Below are positions 35,047 through 43,251 of a stretch of 64,000 bases of DNA, in pieces; the first letter of the stretch is position 1, and each line of letters begins with the position of its first letter. This DNA is from Streptomyces sp. cg36 (GTDB lineage: Bacteria > Actinomycetota > Actinomycetes > Streptomycetales > Streptomycetaceae). A program made the position numbers and the translations under genes. The stretch lies in assembly GCF_041080675.1 (NCBI RefSeq), contig NZ_CP163520.1, forward strand, positions 8,275,501-8,339,500. Direction: 5' to 3'. The notes under the pieces are model-generated. The model was given only the letters and a program-made list of their open reading frames with translations. It did not search any database and had not been told where the DNA came from.

Positions 35047-36774
35047 TCAGCGTTTGACGCGTCCGCGGATGGCGAGGGCGGCGAGGGCGAGGAGGACGGG
35101 CTCGGTGAAGCGGGAGGCCATTTCGGTGTAGGTGCCGGCGGGCGTGAGGTTCTGGCCGGAGGAGCGGAACACGACGGAGTTGACGACGACCCGTACGGCT
35201 TTCTCCGTCCGGTCGGCGCTGAAGCGCCTCGTGTACGGCCCGCGAAGCTGCGGGTCGGGGTTCTGGGTGGTGAGGCGGAGGGGCCGGCCGGTGGCGGGCA
35301 GGGTGCCGGTGGTGACCGGTTCGGGGTCGTGGGTGGGCAGGCCCCACAGCATCATCGCGAGTACCGTCGAGGTCATTGCCGTCAGCAGCCAGCCCAGTGC
35401 GCGCGAGGCGCGCAGCCCGTACCCGGACAGTGCCCAGTACCCGGCGAGCAGGGCGCGTTCGGCACGTGGACGGTCGTGGTCGTGGCGGCGCATCTCGCAC
35501 TCGCCGTAGTAGAAGTCCGCGGCGTCCGGCTCGTTCTTGCCGTCCTCGAACGCCTTGCGCAGGTCCCGGTACAGCACCGCAAGGTCACCGGGACCCAGGG
35601 TCCGGTCCGGATCGGAAGGCGTGCGGCCGGGGCGCCAGCATTGGTCGGCGGGGGCGCCGGGTGGTGCCGGGTAGGCAGTGGCCCGCCAGTGGTGCTCCTC
35701 CAGTAGCGTCTTGCGCCGCGTCCAGTGCCGGGGTAACCCGTGGCGCCACCGGACACCGCGCGGGACCTCGGCGAACCGCAGCCGCCGGCCCCGCAGCCGC
35801 ACCTGGTCGAGGTGGAAGGCGTCCGCGAACAGACAGCCGGACAGGTCCACGTCGGTGAGCACCAGATGTGCCGTGTCCACGGCGCCCAGCGAGGTGATGC
35901 GCACCGTGCCGGGGCCCGGCAGGCCCGGCTCCGGCAATGGGGTGGGAACCGGGGCCCTGCTGGTGAACGGGACGGGGTGGGCGCTCACGGCGAGGGGCTG
36001 GGTGAGCACCGCACCGGTCAGATCGAGCTGGGCGTGGCGCAGCCGCATCGTTGCCGTCGACTCCCAGCGTGTCCGGTCGCACCTCACCCGCGCGGCGGCG
36101 GCCTCGATGGTCACCGCCGTCCCGAACACCACCCGGGACAGTGCCACCTCCCCGGCACACACCAACGGCCCCAGCGAAGCGGTCCCGGTGAATGTGGCGC
36201 CTTGGAACATGACGTCACGGGTGAACGTCGCGCCGTCGAAAAAGACTTTTCGGGCGAACACCGCGTCATCGAACCAGGCGTCGTGGGTGAACAGCGCTTC
36301 GCTGAAACGGATGTTGCGGGAGAACGCCGCACCGTCGAACCAGGCTCTGCCGGTGAACTTCGCGCCGCTGAAACGGGCGTCGCCGGTGAAAGTTGCGCCG
36401 TCGAACCAGGCTTCGCGGGCGAACGTCGCATCGATGAACCATGCCTCGCGGGCGAACATCACACCGCTGAACGGGGCGTCGCCGCTGAACACCGAACCGC
36501 TGAACTCGGCGAGACCGAGGCGTGGTGCGGAGGTGGCGGGGTCGCGGAAAGCGTCCAGGAGATCGGTCAGGTCTTCGGAGGTGAAGGTGGTGCCGCGGTG
36601 GTCGAGGTCGGCGCCAGGGGCCAAGCCTGCGAGATGGGCGGCCCGCTCGGGTGCGGCGAGGTGAGCAAAGCACTGGGCGTGGGGATCGGCGCGACGGCCG
36701 CGGCAGCCGGCGGGATCATCGCAGTGCGGCCAGGACGGCGGGATGAACGCGGGGGTGCCGGGCGGCGTCGTCAT
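35047..36774 (-). CDS. Pentapeptide-repeat protein with C-terminal membrane segments
   Basis: 575 residues. About residues 90-220 contain a run of approximate A(N/D)FxxA repeats, seen as spaced F-x-G-A-x-F units (APFSGVMFAREAWFIDATFA, RFSGAKFTGRAWFDGAAFSR), which should form a right-handed quadrilateral beta helix. A second set lies near 310-350. A linker with DFYYGECEMRRHDHDRPRAE precedes two membrane segments (LGWLLTAMTSTVLAMMLWGL and VLLALAALAIRGRVKR). Related actinobacterial proteins couple pentapeptide repeats to ion-channel-like membrane parts. Divergent from the short zinc-ribbon-like ORF. Confidence 0.82.
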   Translation of the reverse strand: MTTPPGTPAFIPPSWPHCDDPAGCRGRRADPHAQCFAHLAAPERAAHLAGLAPGADLDHRGTTFTSEDLTDLLDAFRDPATSAPRLGLAEFSGSVFSGDAPFSGVMFAREAWFIDATFAREAWFDGATFTGDARFSGAKFTGRAWFDGAAFSRNIRFSEALFTHDAWFDDAVFARKVFFDGATFTRDVMFQGATFTGTASLGPLVCAGEVALSRVVFGTAVTIEAAAARVRCDRTRWESTATMRLRHAQLDLTGAVLTQPLAVSAHPVPFTSRAPVPTPLPEPGLPGPGTVRITSLGAVDTAHLVLTDVDLSGCLFADAFHLDQVRLRGRRLRFAEVPRGVRWRHGLPRHWTRRKTLLEEHHWRATAYPAPPGAPADQCWRPGRTPSDPDRTLGPGDLAVLYRDLRKAFEDGKNEPDAADFYYGECEMRRHDHDRPRAERALLAGYWALSGYGLRASRALGWLLTAMTSTVLAMMLWGLPTHDPEPVTTGTLPATGRPLRLTTQNPDPQLRGPYTRRFSADRTEKAVRVVVNSVVFRSSGQNLTPAGTYTEMASRFTEPVLLALAALAIRGRVKR

Positions 36775-36927
36775 ACCGGATCCGACGTCCTGGCCGCCAC
36801 GATGGTTGCGCGGCCACGGGGGCGGTACCAGCAAGGCCGCCTTGCCGCACGGGCATTCGCCCTACGACGACACCCGCGTGCTCCAGGCGGCCGGGGCCGG
36901 TTCCGGCCCCCAGGTCGCCAGGCCACG

Positions 36928-37155
36928 GTCGACCTCACCCCGCGCACGTCCCGCACCGGCTACCTGCCGCGGGACATCCTGCGTGCTCTGGGTCGCACCA
37001 ACCACCGGCCCGTCGAGCGTACGGTGTGCTGCGGCGGCCGGTTCCATCCGGGCGACCCGCTGGATGCGCTGTGGCCGGTGGTCGAGGACCTGGCCGCGCG
37101 GCTCGGTTCCGTGAAGCTCGGCACAGTCTGCGGTCGGTGTGACGGGCGACGATGA
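36928..37155 (+). CDS. Possible small zinc-ribbon protein or gene fragment
   Basis: The frame ending at a TGA at 37153-37155 has strong third-position GC and reads TVDLTPRTSRTGYLPRDILR, then TVCCGGRFHPGDPLDALWPV and VKLGTVCGRCDGRR. The cysteines (CC...CGRC) suggest a metal-binding knuckle. No start with a ribosome site is seen in this frame; upstream sequence looks coding in another frame (SPYDDTRVLQAAG), so a frameshift near 36910 is likely. Family not recognised. Confidence 0.35.
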   Translation, partial: VDLTPRTSRTGYLPRDILRALGRTNHRPVERTVCCGGRFHPGDPLDALWPVVEDLAARLGSVKLGTVCGRCDGRR

Positions 37156-37290
37156 ACAATCCCAGCGGTACTTTCTGTACGCCGACTACTCACACGCGAA
37201 ACGGTCCAGGGGGCGCCGGCGCCGCATCGGTGTCGAACTCCGTCCCTCTCTGCGCTGAATGCCGTGTGTGCCCGGGCGGTCGGGCTGGGT

Positions 37291-38202
37291 TCACTTGCTG
37301 GTGAGGCTCCAGGTGCCGTCGTGGGCTTCGGCGGTGGCGTGGAGGGCGGTCCATTCGGTGCTGTCGGAGGTGAGGGCTGCGCGGAGGTAGGCGGAGATCA
37401 CGTCGGCCGTGAGGGCGACACGGGCGGGGTCCTCGTCGGTGGTCTCGGCGACCTTCTCGCCGGCGATGCCGCCCATGGTGTGTTCGGCCTCGGTGATGCT
37501 GAGCAGGCTCTTGGGCGCCGGGCTGAGGTGGTAGGCGTCGGTGAACCACTCCGGTCCGCGGGTGGAGAGCTGCGAGTCGTCCTTGCCGCCCGCGACAACC
37601 AGGGCCGGGGTGGTCATGGTGGAGAAGTCCGGCTTCATGAACGGAAGGTTCTCGGCGGCGAACGGGGTCAGGGTGTCGCCGGTTCCCGTCGCCCCGATCA
37701 GGGCGCCGGCCGACACCGCGGAGTGGGAGAAGTCCTCTCCCGCAACACCCTCGGTGTCCAGCACGCGCGCCCCGAGGAGGGCGCCTGCGGTCTGGGCGCC
37801 CCACGAATGGCCGACCACGGCGATGCGTTCGCGGTCGGCGCGGGCCTCCAGGCCGGCGTGGGCCAGGACGTCTGCGCGGTGGTCGAGGACGGCGTGCAGG
37901 TCGGTGATCCGCACGCGCCAGATGGTGGCGAAGCGCGGGTCGTCCCAGGCGATGGCGTTGCGCCGGGAGTCCAGGTGCGTGGGCTGCACCACGACGAATC
38001 CGGCGGCGGCCCACCGGTCGACGAGGGGCGCGTACCCGTCCAGTGACCACGCGTTCCCGTGGGAAAAGACGATCACAGGCAGGTTCCGGCCCGACCGGGG
38101 TGCGGTGACCTTTACCTGAAGGTCGATGCCGCGCCCGGGCGAGGGAACGGTGATGGGCTTGACCGAGACGATCTGCTGGTTGAGCGAGTGGGACGAGGAC
38201 AT
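37291..38202 (-). CDS. Alpha/beta hydrolase (chlorophyllase/PAF-acetylhydrolase-like)
   Basis: 303 residues. VIVFSHGNAWSLDGYAPLVD contains the oxyanion motif, RIAVVGHSWGAQTAGALLGA the GHSWG nucleophile elbow, PALVVAGGKDDSQLS the acid and EAEHTMGGIAGE the catalytic histidine. The family hydrolyses esters; no signal peptide is present, so it is cytoplasmic. ATG at 38202. Divergent from a TetR gene, with two tetR-type operators between them, so the hydrolase is probably the regulated gene. Confidence 0.85.
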   Translation of the reverse strand: MSSSHSLNQQIVSVKPITVPSPGRGIDLQVKVTAPRSGRNLPVIVFSHGNAWSLDGYAPLVDRWAAAGFVVVQPTHLDSRRNAIAWDDPRFATIWRVRITDLHAVLDHRADVLAHAGLEARADRERIAVVGHSWGAQTAGALLGARVLDTEGVAGEDFSHSAVSAGALIGATGTGDTLTPFAAENLPFMKPDFSTMTTPALVVAGGKDDSQLSTRGPEWFTDAYHLSPAPKSLLSITEAEHTMGGIAGEKVAETTDEDPARVALTADVISAYLRAALTSDSTEWTALHATAEAHDGTWSLTSK

Positions 38203-38245
38203 GAGGGTCCTGCGCTTTCGGTGAGTACCGGGATGCCATAATTTG

Positions 38246-38286
38246 GCGGAGCGTCGTTCCGCCAAATTAGCGGAACATTGTTCCGC
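38246..38286. promoter_or_regulatory. Two TetR operators between hydrolase and tetR genes
   Basis: GCGGAGCGTCGTTCCGC (38246-38262) and GCGGAACATTGTTCCGC (38270-38286) are 17-bp dyads 24 bp apart. The first is embedded in longer 11-bp arms AATTTGGCGGA/TCCGCCAAATT. The second ends 18 bp before the tetR start. Both promoters of the divergent pair would be covered. Confidence 0.8.
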
Positions 38287-38304
38287 GAACAAGGGGAGGC
38301 ATCC

Positions 38305-38874
38305 GTGCCGGAGCCGGTCGGGGTCCGCCAAGCGCAGGCCCAGCGCACCCGCAGCGGCGTGCTGGAGGCCGCTGCGGCAGTCTTCGTGGACCGGGGCATC
38401 CAGGCACCCGTCCGCGACATCGCCGAACGCGCCGGCGTCGGTCTCGGCACGGTCTACCGGAACTTCCCGACCCGCGCGGATCTCGTCACCGCCGTCTACC
38501 GGCACCAGATCGACGCCTGCGCCGCTCTCGCGCCCCGCCTCCTTGAGGAATCCGCCTCGCCGTTCACCGCCCTGACCCTGTGGACGGACGCGTTCGTGGA
38601 CTTCCTGGTGACCAAGCACGGCCTCGGCGCGGCGCTGGGATCCGGTGACCCAGGACTGGAAAACCTCCACGCCCTCATGCTCGACACCCTGGTCCCGGCC
38701 TGCGCGTCCTTGCTGGACGCCTGCGCCGCCACCAAGGAACTCCGCCCCGGCGTCGCCGCCTACACGCTCCTGCGCGCCATCGGAAACCTCTGCATCACCG
38801 GCCCCGACTACGGCCAGGCCGACGCCAAGCGCATGGTCGCCCTCCTCCTCGCCGGATGCCGCAGCACGGTATGA
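38305..38874 (+). CDS. TetR/AcrR family transcriptional regulator
   Basis: 189 residues from the GTG at 38305 with GGGGAGG upstream (a TTG at 38278 lies inside the operator). HTH: RSGVLEAAAAVFVDRGIQAP, then VRDIAERAGVGLGTVYRNFP. The C-terminal ligand domain includes LLRAIGNLCITGPDYGQADA. It likely represses itself and the divergent hydrolase gene through the paired operators. Confidence 0.88.
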   Translation: MPEPVGVRQAQAQRTRSGVLEAAAAVFVDRGIQAPVRDIAERAGVGLGTVYRNFPTRADLVTAVYRHQIDACAALAPRLLEESASPFTALTLWTDAFVDFLVTKHGLGAALGSGDPGLENLHALMLDTLVPACASLLDACAATKELRPGVAAYTLLRAIGNLCITGPDYGQADAKRMVALLLAGCRSTV

Positions 38875-39443
38875 CGGCCGGGCCGCATCAGGGGACGGTC
38901 GGAAGCGGCGTCACCACTGCTCGATTCCGACGAGTGCCCCTGCCGCGGCGACCACGGTGGCGGGGGTGGCTGACCGCTGGACGGTGGAGCTGCGCTGGCT
39001 CGGTCGGAGCAGCCGCCGCGGAGGCATGGCCCGGCCTTTGACGAGACCATCGAACAAGTCCGCACGGCCGCCGACTTCGGAGCGGGCCTGGTGCCCGTCG
39101 GCACTGACCGGTGCGTGCGGCGGGTGTCCACGTGATCCTCCCCCAGCCTGAGTTCCCGGGCTTGCGGGGCTCAGGTCTTTCCTGTGACGACGCGGATACG
39201 GTGTCCGAGTGTGTGCCCGAGGGCGGTGGTGAAGTGCGGGTTGAGGAGTGGCCGGTCGTCGAGCTGGAAACCGAGGCAGGCAAGCGGAGCCGGGGAGTCC
39301 ACGCGATCCCGTAGCTCTCCGCCCGGGCGTCGGCGTAGGCGTGCGTGTTCACGGAGCGCCTGAATCCGGCTCCTCGTTGTAGCTGTGCGTCGCACTCGTG
39401 CGGCGGTAGGCTGGTGAGGTCAGCCTGGGGCTCGGTGATCCTG
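38875..39443. other. Gene-poor stretch with coding relics
   Basis: No intact gene. On the plus strand, about 39035-39135, a run FDETIEQVRTAADFGAGLVP resembles the start of a luciferase-like (LLM) oxidoreductase. On the minus strand, 39171-39290, a tail APLACLGFQLDDRPLLNPHF ending RIRVVTGKT before a stop looks like a lost C-terminus. Both lack starts. Confidence 0.35.
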
Positions 39444-39486
39444 CCTCGATCCAAGTTGGCGCCATGTACGGCGACTTGGATCGAGG
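39444..39486 (+). promoter_or_regulatory. Hairpin overlapping the ribosome site of the STAS gene
   Basis: CCTCGATCCAAGT pairs perfectly with ACTTGGATCGAGG (13 bp) around a 17-nt loop. The right arm runs into GAGGGG, the Shine-Dalgarno sequence of the STAS gene whose ATG is 7 nt beyond. In RNA the stem would hide part of the ribosome site; as DNA it could instead be an operator. Confidence 0.7.
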
Positions 39487-39492
39487 GGCATT

Positions 39493-39834
39493 ATGCCCGT
39501 TCCCAGCGAAGTGTCTCTGCTGACCGCGCACGCACATGGGGCGGCCACCCTGGCCACTCTGCGCGGCGAGATCGACATCCTCACGACTCCCGGGCTCACC
39601 AGCGGTCTGATGCTGCTGCTTGAAGGGCCGACACCAGATCTCGTCGTCGACCTCCGCCACCTGACGTTCATCGACGGGACCGGTGTCGCCGCGTTGGCCG
39701 ACGTGCGCGGCCGGGCCGAGGACCGGCAGGGCCGGCTGCGGCTGGTCTGCACCCACCCGATCACTCTGTGGCTGCTCCGGCATCCGGCTCTCGGGCTCGG
39801 CTTCGACATCCTCGACCAGGTTCCAGCGGCTTGA
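39493..39834 (+). CDS. STAS-domain anti-sigma factor antagonist-like protein
   Basis: 113 residues: LLTAHAHGAATLATLRGEID, a LTTPGLTSGLMLLLE helix and DLVVDLRHLTFIDGTGVAAL. This is the SpoIIAA/RsbV fold, which binds anti-sigma kinases. The serine phosphorylated in such proteins (D-S-x-G) is replaced by Gly62 in FIDGTG; Thr63 is adjacent. It may therefore be a non-phosphorylatable, constitutive partner. No anti-sigma or sigma gene lies next to it. A hairpin overlaps its ribosome site and a strong terminator follows. Confidence 0.82.
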   Translation: MPVPSEVSLLTAHAHGAATLATLRGEIDILTTPGLTSGLMLLLEGPTPDLVVDLRHLTFIDGTGVAALADVRGRAEDRQGRLRLVCTHPITLWLLRHPALGLGFDILDQVPAA

Positions 39835-39987
39835 CCAGCAGGTCTTCACCGAAGGGGCCGCAGTCACAGCTGTGAACGACGTGGCTTCGGCCCGGCGCGA
39901 GCCCCTGGCGCGGCACTTGTCCCGCGGTGCCGGCCTCGGCCGCTGCCGCGAGGACGCGCGATGACCGGGGAGCGCCGCGCACCTCGC

Positions 39988-40022
39988 CCGGGGGCCACCA
40001 CCTACGGGGTGGTGGCCCCCGG
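39988..40022 (+). terminator. Strong hairpin terminator after the STAS gene
   Basis: CCGGGGGCCACCACC, loop TACGG, GGTGGTGGCCCCCGG: a perfect 15-bp stem. It may serve both the STAS gene and the converging DUF4239 gene. The rest of 39835-40184 shows no gene. Confidence 0.85.
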
Positions 40023-40184
40023 CACCGAGTGCGGCTGCTCCCCGCTCGTCGTTGCGCTGTCCTAGGTGCTGGATGCGCCTGTGTGTGGGGCGAAGGCACG
40101 GATCGGCCCGAGAGATCCGATCCGTCGACAGCTCATCACAGGACCTCGCCCTCCTGTTCCAGCAGTTCGATCGGCTGGTGTGCT

Positions 40185-40935
40185 TCAGGGCAGGGTGGTG
40201 AAAACGCTGGTGTTGTCGGCGACTGTATGGCCGAAGGGGGAGTTGAAGTCCCAGATGAGGAAGAGCAGGAAAGCGATGAGGGCGCTGTAGAGGGCGGCCA
40301 GCAGCAGTTCGCGGCGGGTGCGGCTGATCTGCAAGGTGAAGATGAGTCCGATGGCGACCACGGCGCCGGTGATCAGCCCGAACCACACGACACCGGGCAT
40401 CGTGGGACCGGCGCTCTGTGCGCGGGCTGAGCGGGCGGTGTCGACGGCTGAGGCTTGGTCGAGCAGGGGTTGGTAGGACTGCATCTCGTGGTCGTTGCGC
40501 GGCTGGTAGGCGCTGAGGTCGGTGCGGAGCTTGGCGAGGAGGTCATCACCTTCGGGGGTGAGGTCGCCGGTGCGCAGCATGGTGCGCCACTCATGGTGTA
40601 CGACGTAGTCGGTGTAGGCGCCGACGTCGGCGCGCAGCCGGTCGCGGGCAACGGGTTCATAGACCTGGACGCGGCTGCTGATCTCGTGCAGTGCCTGTGC
40701 CTCCGCCAGAGCGGTGGCCTGGGCAGAGTTGCGGGCTTCCCAGACCCCGGCGATCGCCAGGCCGACCACGATCGCGTAGACGACTCCGATCATCATGGTC
40801 ATGTATTCGATGACGTCGGGGGTTTCGCTGGGATCCTCTGCCTTCCGATTCTGCGCTGGCGCCACAGGACGATGGCGAGCACGACGGCGCAGACGAAGGC
40901 CATCGCGAGGGCCAGGACGAGCCACGGGTTCACGT
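40185..40935 (-). pseudogene. DUF4239 membrane protein gene, frameshifted near its start
   Basis: A GTG at 40935 with GGAGAAG upstream opens a frame reading NPWLVLALAMAFVCAVVLAI and VLWRQRR, the first membrane helix of DUF4239 proteins. The rest of the family sequence continues in another frame: EDPSETPDVIEYMTMMIGVV, then ALHEISSRVQVYEPVARDRL and MPGVVWFGLITGAVVAIGLI to the stop at 40185. The shift lies near 40850-40860. If real, only an internal ATG at 40802 could restart. DUF4239 proteins are bestrophin-like membrane proteins of unknown role. A sequencing indel is possible. Confidence 0.65.
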
Positions 40936-40958
40936 CTTCTCCTGATCTGGTGCGGATG

Positions 40959-41636
40959 TCAGCGCGTCCCACCGCCCCCGGTGCTGCCCCCGCCGGCGCC
41001 GGAGCGTGAGCGCAGTGCGGCTGCGGCGAGGACGGCGGGAGCGGTGAGCAGCAGCATCGCGGTGACGGGTGAGGTGCCGGCGGCGGGCTTCTTTTTGCTG
41101 AGGGGGCGATAGGCCGGGATACGGCGGGTGCGCGGCGGCGGTGCGGGGGCCGCACTGGAGGCGGGGGGAGGCGGCGGGAGCGTGGCCGGGGCGTTGGGGT
41201 GGATAGCCGGTAGAGCGGGGGCCGGGCGCTGATGTGCGGGTGCTGGCGCGGGTGTTGGACGGGGGCGGGGCGGTGGAGTGCAGTAGAGACTGATACCGGC
41301 CTGGGCGTGGTCGGCGCGGACCTCGGCGTGGACGCAGCCGAAGTGCGATTCGACGGTGGCGCGCGGGCCGGTACGGGAGATGGTGACGTGCGGCAGCGGC
41401 AGGCGGCCTCGTCCTGGTGTCCAGGCGGGCAGGCGAGCTGCCGGGGGCAGGGCGGGGGAGTGTACGTGATGCGGTGCGGCCACGGATGGGGGCGGGAGGG
41501 GGAATGGTGTGGTTGCCCGGGCGTGGGTGGGCAGTGCGAGCGTGAAGAGTGCGGCAAGGGCCGCACTTGCGGACCACAAGGCCGGGGGCGGGACGGTCCT
41601 CGTGCGGTTCGGCGCGGCTGCGAGTGGGAGGTGCAC
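40959..41636 (-). CDS. Proline-rich exported protein with C-terminal membrane anchor
   Basis: 225 residues from a GTG preceded by GGAGAGG. Signal-like N-terminus (LWSASAALAALFTLALPTHA), a mature part of very high Pro content with a small cysteine-containing core (HFGCVHAEVRADHAQAGISL, then YC), and near the C-terminus SPVTAMLLLTAPAVLAAAAL followed by a Gly-rich basic end. The layout is that of wall- or membrane-anchored surface proteins. It lies between the polyprenyl synthase and the DUF4239 gene on the same strand. Confidence 0.55.
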   Translation of the reverse strand: MHLPLAAAPNRTRTVPPPALWSASAALAALFTLALPTHARATTPFPLPPPSVAAPHHVHSPALPPAARLPAWTPGRGRLPLPHVTISRTGPRATVESHFGCVHAEVRADHAQAGISLYCTPPPRPRPTPAPAPAHQRPAPALPAIHPNAPATLPPPPPASSAAPAPPPRTRRIPAYRPLSKKKPAAGTSPVTAMLLLTAPAVLAAAALRSRSGAGGGSTGGGGTR

Positions 41637-41765
41637 GTGCTGCTGTCCTCTCCGCGAGCGTGGGCAGCGGTGAGTTGCGGGCCACCGCTGCTGCTCGCTT
41701 CGTTCGGCATGACGTCTTGGGAGCGGGGAGGAGGCCGTGGGGTGCAGGGGCTCCGGGTGTGGGGT

Positions 41766-42851
41766 TCAGGAGGCCCGGTCGGTGGCGATGGCGATGAGGG
41801 CGTGCAGTTCTTGCACCGGCGCGCCGTGTTTCTCCACGTGCTGCAGGGCGAGCCGTGCCTGGCTTGCGAGTTCGTCGATGGTGTCCTCGACGGTCGCGCG
41901 GGCGCCCGTGGCATCGAGAATGGACCGGATGTGGTCGGCGGCCTGCTCGTCGAGGTCCGGGTTGCCGACCAAGGTGGTGAGCTCCCGGCTCTGATCGGCG
42001 GCGGCGCGCTGGTGAGCCAGGGCCAGCAGCATGGTGTGTTTGCCCTCACGCAGGTCGTCGAGCGTGGACTTGCCGGTGTGGTGCGGGTCGCCGAAGACAC
42101 CGAGAAGGTCGTCGCGGAGCTGGAACGCCTCACCCAGCGGGAGCGCGTAGCGGCTGAGCGCGGCGCAGAACGCCTCGTCGGCTCCGGCGAGGACCGCTCC
42201 GATGTGCAGGGGCCTTTCGACCGTGTACTTGGCTGTCTTGTAGCGTATGATCCTGCGGGCCGCGTCGAGGTCGTCGGCCGGGCCGAGGGGATTGAGAAGG
42301 TCGAGGTACTGGCCGTAAAGCACCTCTTCCCGCATCGCTTGCACGATCTGGCGCAGCTGGTTGAGGCAGGGCTTCGCGCAGGTCTCCGCGAAGAGCAGTT
42401 CATCGGCCCAGGCGAAGGCCATGTCTCCGACAAGAATGGCTTGGCTGATGCCGAGCCAGTCGGCGTCGCGTGCCCGGCTGCGGGCATGACGGGCGGTCAG
42501 TCGGCAGTGGACGGTGGGCTGGCCGCGCCGCAGGCTGCTCTGGTCGAGGATGTCGTCGTGGATCAGGGCAAAGGCGTGGAACAGTTCCAGTGACGCCGCC
42601 ACGCGGACTGCTTCGTCCTGCAGGGCGGGCAGGCCGCCCGCCGCCCGGTAGCCCGCCAGGCACAGGCGGGGACGCAGGCGTTTGCCGCCTGCGCCGAGGT
42701 ATCGGCCGAGTACTTCGCCCACTTCCAGTGGCAGACCGGCCGAGCGTGCCTGCCGCATTTTGTCGGCGAGAAAGGTGTCGAGCACGGTGTTGACGAGTGT
42801 CGCTGTCCCACTGCCCTGCCAGGCATGAGACGCATCGGAATCCGTGGTCAT
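41766..42851 (-). CDS. Polyprenyl synthetase (GGPP-synthase-like)
   Basis: 361 residues. The two aspartate-rich motifs that bind Mg-diphosphate are present: LIHDDILDQSSLRRGQPTVH (first) and AFQLRDDLLGVFGDPHHTGK (second), with GAGGKRLRPRLCL upstream that contacts isopentenyl diphosphate. It makes a C15-C20 prenyl diphosphate. No terpene cyclase or carotenoid genes follow. Upstream on the same strand, now beyond an insertion sequence, lies a broken family 2B encapsulin shell gene; polyprenyl synthases are known cargo-type partners of that shell family. ATG at 42851 chosen, since upstream in-frame codons are not protein-like. Confidence 0.88.
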   Translation of the reverse strand: MTTDSDASHAWQGSGTATLVNTVLDTFLADKMRQARSAGLPLEVGEVLGRYLGAGGKRLRPRLCLAGYRAAGGLPALQDEAVRVAASLELFHAFALIHDDILDQSSLRRGQPTVHCRLTARHARSRARDADWLGISQAILVGDMAFAWADELLFAETCAKPCLNQLRQIVQAMREEVLYGQYLDLLNPLGPADDLDAARRIIRYKTAKYTVERPLHIGAVLAGADEAFCAALSRYALPLGEAFQLRDDLLGVFGDPHHTGKSTLDDLREGKHTMLLALAHQRAAADQSRELTTLVGNPDLDEQAADHIRSILDATGARATVEDTIDELASQARLALQHVEKHGAPVQELHALIAIATDRAS

Positions 42852-43247
42852 TGCTTCCCTCAGCAGAGTGTTGGGGCCAGCGGAGTGCTGGCGGTAGCTG
42901 ACGGTTCGTCCGAGGTGCAGGCGGGTCGCACCGGGGCGGCACTGGAACACCGGGCCTACGACGGGGGCCGCTGCTTGGGCCCGGGGAGCAGGGCGGTACC
43001 GCCGCCTTACCCACTCGGCCCGGGCGGGGTGGGCAAGGGCGCTGTACGGCGGTCACGGGGCACTCCGGAGCAGGCGGGCGACCGGTGACGGTGAAGGCAC
43101 GCCAGGCGGCAGTGGCCCCCCGGGCTTGGAGGTGGTCCGCCCATATGGGCACGCCGCCTGGGATCGGTCCCCGCCCAGGGCACGGCAGCGGGCTGCCCCG
43201 TGGCCGCGTGTTCGTGCCTGCGGACAGCCCGCGCCCCTCGCTGAGTA
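42852..43247. other. Region between the polyprenyl synthase gene and IS copy 2
   Basis: About 400 bp with no gene. Before IS insertion this was presumably the intergenic region or the lost end of an encapsulin operon. No promoter is obvious. Confidence 0.35.
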
Positions 43248-43251
43248 CTAG

